49,777 nucleotides of DNA. Origin: an uncultured Acidimicrobiales bacterium. GTDB taxonomy: Bacteria > Actinomycetota > Acidimicrobiia > Acidimicrobiales > SHLQ01. Numbering within the stretch: the stretch's first letter is position 1; every line of letters begins with the position of its first letter. The notes beneath the pieces were generated by a model, which saw only the letters and a list, made by a program, of their open reading frames with translations, did no database searches and had not been told where the DNA came from. The position numbers and the translations under genes are program-made. Shown here piece by piece: positions 31,153 to 41,770 of this stretch. Where the stretch lies: assembly GCA_938015295.1 (NCBI GenBank), contig CALLQB010000002.1, forward strand, positions 1-49,777, in the 5' to 3' direction.

Positions 31153-32298
31153 CTACATCCGCTCGGCGACGTAGTCGAGGCACTGCGTAAGCGCCTCGAT
31201 GTCGGCCGGATCGACAGCCGGGAACATCGCAATCCGAAGTTGGTTCCGACCGAGCTTGCGGTAGCCGTTGGTGTCGACAATGTCGTTGGCGCGAAGAACG
31301 GCGTTGACGGTATCGGCATCGAGCGCATCGTCGAGATCGATCGTTGCTACCGTGCTGCTGCGATGCTCCGGGTTCTCGACGAAAGGGCTGGCAAAATCGC
31401 GGGACTCAGCCCAGCCGTACATGGTGGCTGCTGACGTATCGCACCGGTTCGCGGCGAACTCCATGCCGCCGTTGTTGTTAATCCACTCGACCAGTTCGAC
31501 CGCCAGGATGATGGTGGCGAGCGCCGGGGTGTTGTTGGTCTGATCTTTGCGGCTGTTATCGACTGCCGTTTTGAGGTTCAGCGATGGCGGAATCCACCGG
31601 TCAGATGCGGCGATGCGCTCGATGCGTTCCACCGCTGCAGGCGACATTGCTGCGAGCCAGAGTCCACCGTCAGAGCCGAGCACCTTCTGCGGGGCAAAGT
31701 AGTAACAATCGGTCTCGCTGGCATCGAAACGCAGGCCGCCGGCCCCCGACGTGGCATCGACCAGCACCAACGCGCCGTCGTCGGCACCTTCTGGGCGAAC
31801 AAGCGGCATCGAGACGCCGGTTGTCGTCTCGTTGTGGGTCAACGCATAGGTGTCGATACCGGCAGTTCCGACAGCCTCGGTGCGGGTGCCCGGTTCGACG
31901 GCGATGATCTGCGGGTCGGCGAGGTGTGGCGCCCCCGCGACGGCGCTGCCGAACTTGCCGGAGAACTCGCCAAAGTCGAGGTGCTGCGACTTGTTTTCGA
32001 TGAGACCAAACGACGCGGCATCCCAAAAGATGGTTGTGCCGCCGTTACCGAGCACGATCTCGTAGCCGTCGGGCAACGCGAACATCTCGGCGAGACCGTT
32101 GCGGAGGCGCGAAACCATGAAACGAACCGGTGCCTGTCGATGGCTGGTGCCCATATAGAGGGGCGCTTCGGCGACGAGCGCAGCGATGCCTTCGGGTCGG
32201 ACCTTCGAGGGACCCGCTCCAAACCGGCCGTCTTTCGGGCGGATCTCGAGGGGGATCTGAATATCTGGGGTGTTTGTCACCCTGTAACTATGGCGCAT
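31153..32298 (-). CDS. serC: Phosphoserine aminotransferase
   Basis: PLP enzyme that converts 3-phosphohydroxypyruvate to phosphoserine in serine synthesis. Actinobacterial SerC features are present: PKDGRFGAGPSKVRPEG at the N-terminus, MGTSHRQAPV, GNGGTTIFWDAASF, LVDATSGAGGLRFD and the PLP lysine in YYFAPQKVLGSDGG. Up to 381 residues, normal for the family. The ATG at 32298 and a GTG at 32280 are both possible; the GTG fits mycobacterial relatives slightly better, and neither has a clear ribosome site. serA, the preceding enzyme of the pathway, is 4.4 kb away. Confidence 0.95.
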   Translation of the reverse strand: MRHSYRVTNTPDIQIPLEIRPKDGRFGAGPSKVRPEGIAALVAEAPLYMGTSHRQAPVRFMVSRLRNGLAEMFALPDGYEIVLGNGGTTIFWDAASFGLIENKSQHLDFGEFSGKFGSAVAGAPHLADPQIIAVEPGTRTEAVGTAGIDTYALTHNETTTGVSMPLVRPEGADDGALVLVDATSGAGGLRFDASETDCYYFAPQKVLGSDGGLWLAAMSPAAVERIERIAASDRWIPPSLNLKTAVDNSRKDQTNNTPALATIILAVELVEWINNNGGMEFAANRCDTSAATMYGWAESRDFASPFVENPEHRSSTVATIDLDDALDADTVNAVLRANDIVDTNGYRKLGRNQLRIAMFPAVDPADIEALTQCLDYVAERM

Positions 32299-32456
32299 TC
32301 GGTCGGGTGACGTGGCAACATGCCCTCTGGCATTTCTGTGATTTCCGACCTATGGAAACGGTCCACCGGAGCTCGGTGGCGCGGTGTGCCAACCCACTTG
32401 CAATTCTTCTACCGTCACATCACCCGTGACCACGACAACTAAGGCGTAGCGAATCC

Positions 32457-33653
32457 ATGACCAGCGAACGGCTATCCACTCGCATTGGAGCCATTACTGA
32501 ATCGGCGACCCTGGCCATTACCGCCAAGGCGAAGTCGCTCAAGGCGGCTGGCGAGCCGGTTATCGGGTTTGGTGCGGGCGAGCCGGATTTTCCGACGCCG
32601 CCGCACATCGTTGAAGCTGCGGTTGCGGCTTGTCAAGATCCGGTGAATCACAAGTATTCGCCAGCCGGCGGATTGCCGGTGTTGAAGGAAGCTATCGCCG
32701 CCAAAACCCTCCGCGACTCTGGAGTTGAGGTCGATCCGGCTCAGGTGCTGGTAACCAACGGCGGCAAACACGCGGTGTACAACACGTTCGAGACGTTGTT
32801 GAACCCGGGTGATGAGGTGTTGGTGCCTACGCCGTACTGGACGACGTACCCCGAGCCGATTTCGCTTGCTGGCGCAAAAACCGTCGAGGTGCAGACAACA
32901 ATTGAGACCGGGTTCCGGGTAACGATCGAACAGCTCGAAGCCGCCAGCACTCCCAACACCAAGGCGCTGTTATTTGTCTCGCCGTCGAACCCGACCGGTG
33001 CGGTGTATCCCAAAGAGCAGATCGAAGCGATTGGTCGATGGGCGGTCGACAAGGGTATCTGGGTTGTCACCGACGAGATCTACGAGCACCTCGTCTACGA
33101 CGATCACGAGCACCACTCGATTTTGCAGCTCGTACCTGAGCTTGCCGACCGCTGCGTGATTCTCAACGGTGTCGCAAAGACCTACGCGATGACTGGCTGG
33201 CGTGTTGGATGGATGATTGGGCCGACCGACCTCATCAAATCCGCACAGAACTTCCAGTCGCACGCGACGTCGAATGTTTGCAACGTCGCACAACGGGCCG
33301 CGCTTGCCGCGGTTACGGGACCGCTCGATGCCGTCTATGAAATGCGTGGCCATTTCGACCGACGTCGGCAGCTCATGTTTCAGCTGCTGTCGGGCATCGA
33401 CGGCGTCGAGGTGCTGCGCCCCGAAGGAGCGTTCTACGCGTTCCCGTCGTTTGAAGGCGTGCTCGGCCGCAACATCGGCGGCGTTGTCCCGACCACGACC
33501 GTCGAGTTGGCGGCGGCAATCCTCGATCAGGTGAAGGTCGCCATCGTGCCGGGCGAGGCTTTTGGTTCACCCGGGTATGCACGGTTCTCCTTTGCGTTGG
33601 GCGACGATGACCTCGGTGAGGGAATCGGTCGCATCGCAGACCTTCTGGCGTGA
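32457..33653 (+). CDS. Class I PLP-dependent aminotransferase (aspartate aminotransferase-like)
   Basis: 398 residues, fold type [13 protein letters not shown] and [18 protein letters not shown] are the hallmarks of the 1-gamma aspartate aminotransferase group. The PLP lysine lies in [16 protein letters not shown], where the usual Ser-Lys pair reads Ala-Lys. The Asn and Asp-x-x-Tyr of the cofactor site appear in [10 protein letters not shown] and VTDEIYEHL. It diverges from serC across 158 bp. Its stop overlaps the next gene's start (GTGA), so the two are translationally coupled. Confidence 0.93.
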   Translation: MTSERLSTRIGAITESATLAITAKAKSLKAAGEPVIGFGAGEPDFPTPPHIVEAAVAACQDPVNHKYSPAGGLPVLKEAIAAKTLRDSGVEVDPAQVLVTNGGKHAVYNTFETLLNPGDEVLVPTPYWTTYPEPISLAGAKTVEVQTTIETGFRVTIEQLEAASTPNTKALLFVSPSNPTGAVYPKEQIEAIGRWAVDKGIWVVTDEIYEHLVYDDHEHHSILQLVPELADRCVILNGVAKTYAMTGWRVGWMIGPTDLIKSAQNFQSHATSNVCNVAQRAALAAVTGPLDAVYEMRGHFDRRRQLMFQLLSGIDGVEVLRPEGAFYAFPSFEGVLGRNIGGVVPTTTVELAAAILDQVKVAIVPGEAFGSPGYARFSFALGDDDLGEGIGRIADLLA

Positions 33654-35611
33654 CCACCGCTTCTGCACCGGTTCCTTATGGGGCGTGGAGCTCGCCCATC
33701 ACCACCGAGCTCCTTGTCGCTGGCGCCGTCGGGATTTCCGAAGTGGTACCAGGTGTCGACGACTGCTGGTGGGCCGAGTCGCGGCCGACCGAGGGCGGTC
33801 GCACGGCGATCATGCGCTGGACTTCGTCGACCGGCGCGGTCGAAGTCACGCCACCGGGGGCTAACGTTCGTACTCGGGTGCACGAGTACGGCGGGGGAGC
33901 GTGGTGGGCCGAACGGAACATGCTCTATTACGTCGACGACAGCGACCAGCGCTTGCGGTCGATCGACTGCCGCGGGGCTCAGGCCGGTGACGTGCAAATG
34001 CTCTCGGCCGAGCCAGTGGTCAGTCGTGGCTCGCGCTTTGCCGATATCCGGGTCACCGCCGACGACAGATGGCTGGTCGCCGTAGGAGAGTTGCACGGTG
34101 AGCCGGGCTCCGAGCCGGTCAACAACTCCGAGCCGGTCAACAACTCCGAGCCGGTGAATAACATTGTCGCGGTTGCCACCGACGGATCGATGCAGAGCTC
34201 GGTGCTGGTCGACGGAGCGGACTTCTTCGGCTCGCCAAGATTGTCTCCCGACGGAACACAGCTGGCGTGGGTGTCCTGGAATCACCCGAACATGCCGTGG
34301 GACGATACCGAGCTGTGGCGCGCCGAGGTGCGGGTCGAATCGACCAGCGACGGCGAGCGGCTTTCGCTCGGGCCGGCGACGTTGGTTGCCGGCGGTGTGG
34401 GCGAATCGATTGTGCAACCCGAATGGTCGCCCGATGGCCGGCTGCACTTCTTGTCAGACCGGACCGACCTGTGGCACCTCTTCGTCGAAGGCACTGCAAA
34501 CCCGGTTCTCACGGTTGAAGGCGACATTGGCTACCCGCCCTGGGTGTTCGGGATGTCTCGATATTGCTTCGACCAAGAGGGAACCGTGCGCGCTGCAAGG
34601 TTTTCCGACGGCGTCGAGTTCTTCGACGAGTGTCCTGACGCCACGGCGTTCAACACCATCCGCAGCATGGGGGGCCCGCTCGCGTACACGGCATCATCGT
34701 GGTCGCAGGAGGCTTCGGTGCGCTTCGGTGGGCAGGTTGTTCGAGCGCCTCGCGACCTTGGCCTCGATCCGGCGTTTCTGGCTCCGCCAGAGGTGATTGG
34801 TTTTCCTACCGACGATGACGAAACCGCTTATGCGTTGTACTTCGCGCCGGCCAACGCGGAAGCTGTCGGGCCGCCAGACGAACGTCCGCCGCTTATCGTG
34901 CTCGCTCACGGCGGCCCAACCTCAGCAGCGCGATCGCAGCTCAACCTTTCGCGACGATTCTGGACGAGTCGCGGTTTTGCTGTTGTCGATGTGAACTATC
35001 GCGGAAGCAGCGGTTTCGGTCGCTCGTACCGCAAGAAGCTCGAGGGCCAATGGGGCATCGCTGATGTGGCCGACTGCGTCAACGCTGCGAAGTTCTTGGT
35101 CGAACGTGGCGATGTCGATCCGAAGCGACTCATCATCCGAGGTGGCAGTGCCGGCGGTTTCACGGTGCTCAGTGCCCTCGCGTTCCACGACACCTTCACC
35201 GCGGGTGCGTCGATGTACGGCGTGGCCGATCTGTCGGCGCTTGCTGAGGACACTCATAAGTTCGAGAGCCGCTATCTCGACAATCTGGTTGGCCAATGGC
35301 CAGCCGACGAAGCGATCTATCGTGCTCGGTCACCCATTCATCACCTCGATGGATTCTCCGCGCCGATGATCGTCTTGCAGGGCGACGAAGATGAAATTGT
35401 TCCGCCAAACCAGTCGCGAATGATCGTCGATGCTCTCGAGCGACGGGGTATTGCTGTTGCCTACCTTGAGTTTGCTGGCGAGCAGCACGGGTTCCGCAAG
35501 GCCGAAACCATCCAAGCAGCGCTGCTAGCTGAGCTGGCGTTCTACGGCCGGATATTCGGGTTTGTTCCGGCCGGCGGCGCGTCGGATCTGGAGATCAAGA
35601 ACCTGCCCTGA
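33650..35611 (+). CDS. S9-family prolyl oligopeptidase-like serine peptidase
   Basis: 653 residues: an N-terminal beta-propeller (about 30-370) and a C-terminal alpha/beta-hydrolase domain. The triad is visible as Ser in [11 protein letters not shown], Asp in [12 protein letters not shown] and His in [10 protein letters not shown]. The propeller contains an EPVNNS repeat at about residue 155-172. There is no signal peptide, so it acts in the cytoplasm on short peptides or acylated amino acids. The GTG start overlaps the stop of the aminotransferase gene. An imperfect hairpin without a U-run follows the stop. Confidence 0.92.
   Translation: MTTASAPVPYGAWSSPITTELLVAGAVGISEVVPGVDDCWWAESRPTEGGRTAIMRWTSSTGAVEVTPPGANVRTRVHEYGGGAWWAERNMLYYVDDSDQRLRSIDCRGAQAGDVQMLSAEPVVSRGSRFADIRVTADDRWLVAVGELHGEPGSEPVNNSEPVNNSEPVNNIVAVATDGSMQSSVLVDGADFFGSPRLSPDGTQLAWVSWNHPNMPWDDTELWRAEVRVESTSDGERLSLGPATLVAGGVGESIVQPEWSPDGRLHFLSDRTDLWHLFVEGTANPVLTVEGDIGYPPWVFGMSRYCFDQEGTVRAARFSDGVEFFDECPDATAFNTIRSMGGPLAYTASSWSQEASVRFGGQVVRAPRDLGLDPAFLAPPEVIGFPTDDDETAYALYFAPANAEAVGPPDERPPLIVLAHGGPTSAARSQLNLSRRFWTSRGFAVVDVNYRGSSGFGRSYRKKLEGQWGIADVADCVNAAKFLVERGDVDPKRLIIRGGSAGGFTVLSALAFHDTFTAGASMYGVADLSALAEDTHKFESRYLDNLVGQWPADEAIYRARSPIHHLDGFSAPMIVLQGDEDEIVPPNQSRMIVDALERRGIAVAYLEFAGEQHGFRKAETIQAALLAELAFYGRIFGFVPAGGASDLEIKNLP
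34112..34165 (+). repeat. 18-bp in-frame tandem repeat, 3 copies, in the S9 peptidase
   Basis: GAGCCGGTCAACAACTCC occurs twice exactly and a third time with changes (GAGCCGGTGAATAACATT). It encodes Glu-Pro-Val-Asn-Asn-Ser, probably a loop of the propeller. Confidence 0.88.
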
Positions 35612-35776
35612 TCACGATTGCCGCCCGGGGTGGGTTTCGGGCAATAGCGAAAGTAAGGTTGCAACGTTCATTGGGTCAGTGATGAACAAAAACACTTCCC
35701 ACCTCGCCAGATCTGTTTGCTCAGCGGCGTTTCGTGGGTCAGTCTTTTTGGAACTCGACCACGGAAGCAGCAAGGC

Positions 35777-36577
35777 ATGAGCCGACAGGGAGGCGGATTG
35801 CAATGGGACGCCAGGCTTGCGCCTGGAGGAATCTCTTCCCCGCGCGGTGGCCGTAACGGCCTACCTCGATGGGTCTTCGTGTCGCTTGCGCTGCTCTTTT
35901 TGTTGCTGGTGATGTGGTATCTCGCGAGCCGTGGCGGCGAGGACGGTGGCACCAGTACTGCCGATGGCGGCGACGTTGCGGCCGCAGTTCGTATCGCCGA
36001 GTCGCGCGCCGGATTTTCTGAGGTGGTCATCGAGGTCACCGACGGACGTGTCGACCTCAGCGGCGAACTGCCCACCCAGGCCGATAGATATGCTGCAGAG
36101 AAGGTCGCGTTTTCTGTGCCGGGTGTCGTGGCGGTTACCAACAACATCACTACCAACGAGGCCGAAGTCCCACCGTCGGTTGTCGAGCCGCCAACGCAGG
36201 CCGGGGCCGACGACATCGTGTTGCAGAACGACCTTATTCGAGCGAGTGTGTCGAACCCGATTGTGTTCGGCAGCAATAGTTCCGAACTCGATCCGGTGTC
36301 GACAGCAACCATCGACCGGGTAGCAGCGCTCCTTATCGACAACCCAGCGGCGCGCATCGAAGTACAGGGGCACACCGACTCTGACGGTGAAGAACAGGCG
36401 AACCTCGATCTGAGCACCGCTCGAGCCGAAGTTGTGCGACAGCAGCTCATAGCCAGAGGCATCGAGGCCGAGAGACTTGAGTCGAAGGGTTATGGCGAGT
36501 CGGTGCCGGTTGCCTCCAACGACACCAAGGACGGCAAAGCGGCAAACCGGCGAATCGAGTTCATCATTCTCCTGTAA
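35777..36577 (+). CDS. ArfA/OmpATb-like membrane protein (TM-BON-OmpA)
   Basis: 266 residues from ATG 35777, which has GGAAG nine bases upstream; the frame is open to a TTG at 35717. A single membrane helix (WVFVSLALLFLLLVMWYLA, about 31-49) precedes a BON-like domain (about 75-130, with FSEVVIEVTDGRVDLSGELP and VPGVVAVTNNI). A C-terminal OmpA domain follows, with VQGHTDSDGEEQANLDLSTARAE in two adjoining stretches and the final NRRIEFIILL. The Asp and Arg that bind peptidoglycan diaminopimelate are present. This order matches mycobacterial ArfA. It likely anchors the membrane to the wall. Confidence 0.88.
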   Translation: MSRQGGGLQWDARLAPGGISSPRGGRNGLPRWVFVSLALLFLLLVMWYLASRGGEDGGTSTADGGDVAAAVRIAESRAGFSEVVIEVTDGRVDLSGELPTQADRYAAEKVAFSVPGVVAVTNNITTNEAEVPPSVVEPPTQAGADDIVLQNDLIRASVSNPIVFGSNSSELDPVSTATIDRVAALLIDNPAARIEVQGHTDSDGEEQANLDLSTARAEVVRQQLIARGIEAERLESKGYGESVPVASNDTKDGKAANRRIEFIILL

Positions 36578-36670
36578 ATCTTCGGCATTCCGTCCGATAC
36601 ACCCTCGGTATCCCGCCCGCAGCTGCACGCTCTAACACGACGGTTAGTGCCCCTTACCTCGGTGTTACTT

Positions 36671-36699
36671 TTGACCACCTTCAAAGTTGAGCATGTAGG
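36671..36699 (+). promoter_or_regulatory. Possible serA promoter
   Basis: TTGACC (36671-36676) and a poor -10, TGTAGG (36694-36699), are spaced by 17 bases, 25 bp before the serA ATG. Only the -35 is convincing. No other element was seen in the 147-bp gap. Confidence 0.3.
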
Positions 36700-36724
36700 T
36701 CGGGTTTAGAGCTACTTTGGTCAG

Positions 36725-38293
36725 ATGTCGAAGGTTCTCATTGCCGAAGAAATAGCCGAGGCTGGGTTGCAAACTCTTCGCAACGCCGGCCACGAGGTCG
36801 AAGTTCGAGTCGGGTTGTCTCGCGACGAACTACTCGCCGCGTTGCCGGGAGTGCACGCACTGGTGATCCGGTCGGCGACTCAAGTCACCGCCGAAGCTCT
36901 CGCTGCCGCACCCGACCTCGTCGTTGTTGGTCGAGCTGGCGTCGGACTCGACAACGTCGACGTTGCCGCAGCTACCGACCGCGGCGTCATGGTCGTAAAC
37001 GCCCCACAGTCGAACATCGTGTCGGCTGCCGAACAGACTATGGCGCTGCTCCTCGCGTCGGCGCGAAATGTCCCCCAAGCCCACGCTGCGTTGAAAGAAG
37101 GCCGCTGGGAGCGGTCGAAGTGGACCGGCGTCGAATTGGTTGGCAAGACCTTCGGTATCATCGGGCTTGGGCGCATTGGGGCACTGGTGGCCGAACGTGC
37201 ATCGGCGTTTGGCATGCACCTGGTGGGGTATGACCCCTATGTCAACGCCGAACGAGCAAAGGACCTTGGCGTCGAACTTCTCGAACTCGACGAGCTGATG
37301 GCTCGCTGCGACTTTGTCACCATCCATGTGGCCCGCACACCCGAAACGATTGGCTTGATCAACGCCGAGCGCCTTGCGCTTGCGAAGCCATCGCTGCGCG
37401 TGATCAACGTCGCGCGAGGTGGCATCGTCGACGAGGCCGATCTTGCGGCGGCCATCGCGTCGGGAACTATTGCTGGCGCCGGGCTCGACGTCTTTGCCGA
37501 AGAACCGTGCACGGCGTCGCCGCTCTTTGATCTTGAACAGGTTGTCGTTACTCCACACCTGGGGGCGAGTACTGAAGAAGCGCAGTACAAGGCTGGAGTC
37601 ACGATCGGTGAACAGGTCGCACTTGCGCTGGCCGGCGAATTCGTGCCCCACGCGGTGAACATCGACGCCGCAGAGGTGAGCTCGGTGGGCAAACCGTTCG
37701 TGCCGCTCGCGCAAACGCTCGGCCAGGTTTTTGCTTCGCTCGTTGGCGAACTGCCGGCAAAAGTCGAGATCGAGTTTCGAGGCGAGATCGGTGGCTACGA
37801 GAACCAGCTTGCCGAGTTGGCCTTCGCCAAGGGTCTTTTCCGATCGGCGAGCCCAACACCGGTGTCGTATGTGAATGCGAACGACGTCGCTACCGCTCTT
37901 GGCGTCGAGATCCATACCAGCCGCACCACGTCATCAAACGACTACGTCAACGTCGTTACCATTCGCGGCGGCGGGCATGCGCTTGGAGCCACCCTGGTCG
38001 GATTGAATGAGGCGCCGCATCTGGTAAACCTCGACGATCACACCGTTGACGTTCCGCTTGCCGAGCACATGATCGTGGTGCGCAACGAGGACCTTCCAGG
38101 CATGATTGGCTACTTCGGCTCGACCATGGGGGAGCAGGGCATCAATATCCATGATCTGCATCTCGGGCACGCCGCCAACGGCGAGGCTGCAATGATCGTC
38201 GCATCGGTCGGCGAATCTGTTTCCGAAGCAGTCATCAATGCGCTTCGCAACAATCCAGGTGTGCACAGCGTGCGCACCTTCAGTACCAACTAG
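36725..38293 (+). CDS. serA: D-3-phosphoglycerate dehydrogenase
   Basis: First enzyme of serine synthesis, oxidising 3-phosphoglycerate with NAD. 522 residues, the long actinobacterial type. The catalytic and cofactor domains show GRAGVGLDNVDV, the Rossmann motif GLGRIG, the Arg in INVARGGIVDE, the Glu in VFAEEP and the His in TPHLGAST. An intervening allosteric domain follows (about 320-445), then a C-terminal ACT domain (MIVVRNEDLPGMIGYFGS) for serine feedback. ATG 36725. Confidence 0.97.
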   Translation: MSKVLIAEEIAEAGLQTLRNAGHEVEVRVGLSRDELLAALPGVHALVIRSATQVTAEALAAAPDLVVVGRAGVGLDNVDVAAATDRGVMVVNAPQSNIVSAAEQTMALLLASARNVPQAHAALKEGRWERSKWTGVELVGKTFGIIGLGRIGALVAERASAFGMHLVGYDPYVNAERAKDLGVELLELDELMARCDFVTIHVARTPETIGLINAERLALAKPSLRVINVARGGIVDEADLAAAIASGTIAGAGLDVFAEEPCTASPLFDLEQVVVTPHLGASTEEAQYKAGVTIGEQVALALAGEFVPHAVNIDAAEVSSVGKPFVPLAQTLGQVFASLVGELPAKVEIEFRGEIGGYENQLAELAFAKGLFRSASPTPVSYVNANDVATALGVEIHTSRTTSSNDYVNVVTIRGGGHALGATLVGLNEAPHLVNLDDHTVDVPLAEHMIVVRNEDLPGMIGYFGSTMGEQGINIHDLHLGHAANGEAAMIVASVGESVSEAVINALRNNPGVHSVRTFSTN

Positions 38294-38378
38294 TCGACAC
38301 GACGGCGCTGCGCGGTGAGCTGGTGTGGCTCCTTGTTCTTCGGCTAAACCCTTGGTCGAGTACCGAGGAGAGTCACCG

Positions 38379-39146
38379 ATGACCGCAGTCCGTTACGAAG
38401 TCGCCGACCACATTGGCGTTATCACCATCTGTCGGCCCGAGGCCCGCAACGCTGTCAACGGCGATGTGGCTGCTGGCATCGAAGCCGCAATCGACGATCT
38501 GGAAGCCGACGAGTCGACATGGGTAGGCATTATCACCGGCGAGGGTTCGACCTTTTGCGCCGGTGCTGACCTTAAGGCAGTGTCGTCAGGCAACGCCGCA
38601 GCCCTCAGTACGAAGCGGGGCGGGTTCGGCGGCATCGTGATGCGCGAACGGGCCAAGCCGATCATTGCGGCCGCCAACGGTCATGCACTCGCCGGCGGCT
38701 GCGAAATCCTCCTCTCGTGCGACCTCGCGGTTGTCGCCGAGGGCAGCAAGATCGGAGTGCCCGAGGTGAAGCGCAGTCTTGTTGCAGCTGCGGGCGGGTT
38801 GTTCCGACTCCCCGCCGCCGTTGGTCCGGCGTTAGCTGCCGAGATGGTGCTGACCGGCGACCCCATCACCGCCGAGCGAGCATTAGCCGCCGGGCTGGTG
38901 AATCAGGTCGTTCCGGCCGAGCAGGTTCTCGATGCAGCGAAGGCTCTGGCCGCACGTATTACGGTCAACGCACCACTTGCTGTGCAAGCAAGTCGCGACG
39001 TGATGCAACAAGCCTCGTCTGGCGCTGATGACGACCTCTTCAAAGCCAGCGGGTACAAGATGCGCGACCTGTCGAAGACCGAAGACTTTGCCGAAGGGCC
39101 GCTGGCGTTCATCGAAAAGCGGCCCCCCGAATGGAAGGGCCGCTGA
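38379..39146 (+). CDS. Enoyl-CoA hydratase (crotonase family)
   Basis: 255 residues, a normal full-length crotonase. FCAGADLKAV forms the first half of the oxyanion hole, and ALAGGCEILLSCDLAVV plus GVPEVKRSLVAAAGG carry the second Gly and the two catalytic-position residues. The second catalytic position (PEVKRSLVAAAGG) is followed by VA rather than the common P-G, as in several EchA types. ATG 38379 is preferred over the longer frame because GAGGAGAG precedes it. It stands alone between serA and a convergent lipoprotein gene. Confidence 0.93.
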   Translation: MTAVRYEVADHIGVITICRPEARNAVNGDVAAGIEAAIDDLEADESTWVGIITGEGSTFCAGADLKAVSSGNAAALSTKRGGFGGIVMRERAKPIIAAANGHALAGGCEILLSCDLAVVAEGSKIGVPEVKRSLVAAAGGLFRLPAAVGPALAAEMVLTGDPITAERALAAGLVNQVVPAEQVLDAAKALAARITVNAPLAVQASRDVMQQASSGADDDLFKASGYKMRDLSKTEDFAEGPLAFIEKRPPEWKGR

Positions 39147-39182
39147 TCGATTCGGTGGGTCGAAACCCTCGGTGAAGACGGG

Positions 39183-41639
39183 TTAGAGGCCGATCTGTGA
39201 GACGACCTCGAGCGTTGCGAGATCGTTCGCTTGAAGTGTCTGTTGCGACACGGTCCAGATGTTGGGGCCGATCACCAGTGACCGGTTGATGGCATTTTGG
39301 TACGAGTCAAGCCAGCACCATTCGATGCGGTCGGCGTCACCGAAGTCAATCTCACCGGGAACCGGACCGAACCAGTTGTCGATCTCGTCGACCGGAATGA
39401 TGTCGCAGTAGTATCCCGAGACGCCGCCGTTCTGATTTGGCGAGCAAGCCTGGAGCCGACCTTCGTCCTCTTGGAGAATCCACCAGAGTTCACTTTGATC
39501 CTCGGACCCTTCGGGGAGGTCGTCGACAGTGAGCTGGCGACAATCGGACTGACCGATTTCGCCGCTCGCGACGTGCGAGATGCGTCCGGTTTCGGTGATG
39601 CTGCCGTCGGCGATGGTGAGGGCGACGGCCCCGAAGAAATCATTGCGCCATTCCTGAATCGGAATCACGAGCAGGTTGCTTTCGGCCCACCACAACACGG
39701 AACGGTGGTCCCACTCGGCTTCGGTGTAGCTGTCTTCGAGAACCCAATTGTCGATGTCGGTCGGTGCGGCAAGATCTGACACATCGAACAACGTGACTTT
39801 GGTTCCTTGGGTTCGGCCCTCGTCGGTAGCCTCTTGGCCGATACCGACCACAAGTCCGGGGCTGATCGGATGGAGATAGCCGGAGTAGCCGGTGATCTTG
39901 AGTTCGCCAAGAACTACCGGATTGGCCGGGTCAGCAAGATCGACGGTGTAGAGCGGGTCGGTCTGGCGGAAAGTGACGACATACGCGAGGTCGCCGACAT
40001 AGCGCACCGAGAAGATGCGTTCGCCTTTGCCCATTTCGCCAACCTGGCCGAGCTGCACAAGTGCGTCACCCTGCTGGTCGAACGTGGTGATGAAGCTTTC
40101 GCTATCGCCGTCGCCCCACGGTGTGCCATCGGTGGTGGCGACCCGAAAGATACCGTTGTGCTCAGACATCGAGAACTGGTTGAGTAGCGAACCGTTCACC
40201 GAGCCCGACGCTTGATACGTAGCCGGAGCGCCAACCGGTGTGGCGAACTTGTGAATCGATGTCGACCAGTCGTTGTCTGGACGAAAGTTGGCATCTTCCC
40301 AGCTTCGTGGGTCGATCCAGCTGTTGGTGGTGACATACAACGACTCGGTCGAGGCGTAGACCGTCTGGCCCTCGCTGAGCACCGTCGAACCGGTTCCGGC
40401 GTCGAGCGGCTTGCTCGTATCGATGCTTACGACGCTGAGTGCGCCGAACCCAGCAAAGGTGTTTGGCTGGTGAACCTGGTTGCACTCGGCCACGAGACCC
40501 GTGGTGACCTCGCCATCGACGACCAGCGAATAGGCAGGTAGCCAGTCTTCGAGGGTCGACTCGGCAATGACGCCTTTGTTGACCTCGGTTGCTGTATCCA
40601 GAGCCTTTTCGTTGTTCGCTCCGGGTTGCACGAACCCAAGATCGTTAGGGAAGGTGCTAACCACGAATCGGAGATCGCTTCCAACCAGCCTTGCGCTCAC
40701 CGAATACCCTTCGATGTGCAGGCTGCGAATGGCCGGTTCGGCTTCAGCGTCGGACAGATCGATCTCGCTGATTGCTGTGCTCTGGACGTAGAAGCCTGGC
40801 TCGCCAGGGAAATCCGGCTCGGCGATGTCGCTTGCCACGTCGTCGGTGGCGCCGCCAATGCCAACGCTGGAGAAAGGAAGTGCGCCGTTGCCTTCACCAA
40901 TCACGTAGACCCGGTCGTTCGCGATGAACATTTGGTGATGCCATGCCCCGCCGGACTGGTCGTCGCCGAGTTCGACCCGGTGCTTGCGGACCGGTTCGTC
41001 GCCCGAAACGTCAAACACATGCAGCGTGTTGTCTTTGAGGAGGTAAATGTTGGTGCCGTCGGTCTTCACCAGGTCGGGCTCGTCGACGCCGAGTTCCTGA
41101 ACGTTGGTGGTAGAGAAGTCGCCGTCGCCGTCTACGCCGCCTTCTCCTTGGTCGAATGTGGCTTCGGCTGGCGCCTCTGCGGCTTGTGCGCTGTCGTCGC
41201 CACCGGCGGTGTCGAATGCCGCGTCTGCGCTGTCCCCATCAGACATGGCTTCCTCTTCCATCTCCATCTCCATCTCCATCACCTCGGGGCCGTAGTAGCC
41301 GCCGCCGTTCAGGCCCCAAGGGCCAACCCGCTCGGCTGCTTCGGTCTGCAGGTGCTCGAGTAACTGGGTGCATTCGGCGAATGGCTTCAGGAACGCCGCA
41401 AGTTGAATGTCGTCGTCGCCAAGGTCGACAACCTCGTCACCCGTTGAGGAACTATCTTCGGGGTCGGTGTCGACGACGGTGTCGCCCGATGTGTCGTCGC
41501 CCGATGGTGGCTGCGTTACGGGTTCGTTCGAGCTGCTGCAGGCCGAGGCGAGCAGCATCATTGCCGTGAGTAGGGCGAGCGCCGTAGTTCGCCACGCGGG
41601 CGCCGTGCGATCCGCGGATGGTGAGGGAAGTTTGCTCAT
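39183..41639 (-). CDS. Secreted beta-propeller lipoprotein
   Basis: 818 residues. A lipoprotein signal ends in LLASAC near residue 34. A long acidic linker (35-85) and a Met/Glu-rich segment (MEMEMEMEEEAM) follow. The conserved start of the domain is STTNVQELGVDEPDLVKTDG, which I associate with the C-terminal beta-propeller family (Beta_propel). Repeated blade motifs such as YLLKDNTLHVFDVS, VYVIGEG, YVVTFRQTDPLYTVDL and LFDVSDLAAP fill the rest. It is exported and lipid-anchored; no enzyme active site is apparent. A binding or scaffolding role is the usual guess for the family. Confidence 0.9.
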   Translation of the reverse strand: MSKLPSPSADRTAPAWRTTALALLTAMMLLASACSSSNEPVTQPPSGDDTSGDTVVDTDPEDSSSTGDEVVDLGDDDIQLAAFLKPFAECTQLLEHLQTEAAERVGPWGLNGGGYYGPEVMEMEMEMEEEAMSDGDSADAAFDTAGGDDSAQAAEAPAEATFDQGEGGVDGDGDFSTTNVQELGVDEPDLVKTDGTNIYLLKDNTLHVFDVSGDEPVRKHRVELGDDQSGGAWHHQMFIANDRVYVIGEGNGALPFSSVGIGGATDDVASDIAEPDFPGEPGFYVQSTAISEIDLSDAEAEPAIRSLHIEGYSVSARLVGSDLRFVVSTFPNDLGFVQPGANNEKALDTATEVNKGVIAESTLEDWLPAYSLVVDGEVTTGLVAECNQVHQPNTFAGFGALSVVSIDTSKPLDAGTGSTVLSEGQTVYASTESLYVTTNSWIDPRSWEDANFRPDNDWSTSIHKFATPVGAPATYQASGSVNGSLLNQFSMSEHNGIFRVATTDGTPWGDGDSESFITTFDQQGDALVQLGQVGEMGKGERIFSVRYVGDLAYVVTFRQTDPLYTVDLADPANPVVLGELKITGYSGYLHPISPGLVVGIGQEATDEGRTQGTKVTLFDVSDLAAPTDIDNWVLEDSYTEAEWDHRSVLWWAESNLLVIPIQEWRNDFFGAVALTIADGSITETGRISHVASGEIGQSDCRQLTVDDLPEGSEDQSELWWILQEDEGRLQACSPNQNGGVSGYYCDIIPVDEIDNWFGPVPGEIDFGDADRIEWCWLDSYQNAINRSLVIGPNIWTVSQQTLQANDLATLEVVSQIGL
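41257..41280 (-). repeat. 6-bp tandem repeat encoding a Met/Glu tract
   Basis: TCCATC occurs four times in a row, giving alternating Met-Glu in the beta-propeller lipoprotein. Methionine-rich tracts can bind metals, but this one is short. Confidence 0.75.
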
Positions 41640-41730
41640 GGTGAGGCTCCTGAGTTGCAGTCCAAGTCTTGCAGCTAGGACGTCGGTTGCCTATCGGCTG
41701 GTTCCCGTGCCAGGAAAATATTTTCGACAG

Positions 41731-41770
41731 CGTTCCCAATCGCTCTCGATCGCTCCCGATGACGCCTGAT
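41731..41770 (-). repeat. 10-bp tandem repeat at the 3' end of the small membrane gene
   Basis: Four units, CGTTCCCAAT, CGCTCTCGAT, CGCTCCCGAT and GACGCCTGAT, run from 41731 to 41770 and end in the minus-strand TAA stop (41770-41772). The outer copies are degenerate. Confidence 0.65.

Noticed and set aside
36830..37915. 361-codon minus-strand open frame
   Set aside because: It lies fully inside serA, which has a complete set of family motifs.
40626..41363. 245-codon plus-strand open frame
   Set aside because: It is antisense to the beta-propeller lipoprotein gene; Val/Ala-rich translation with no domain.
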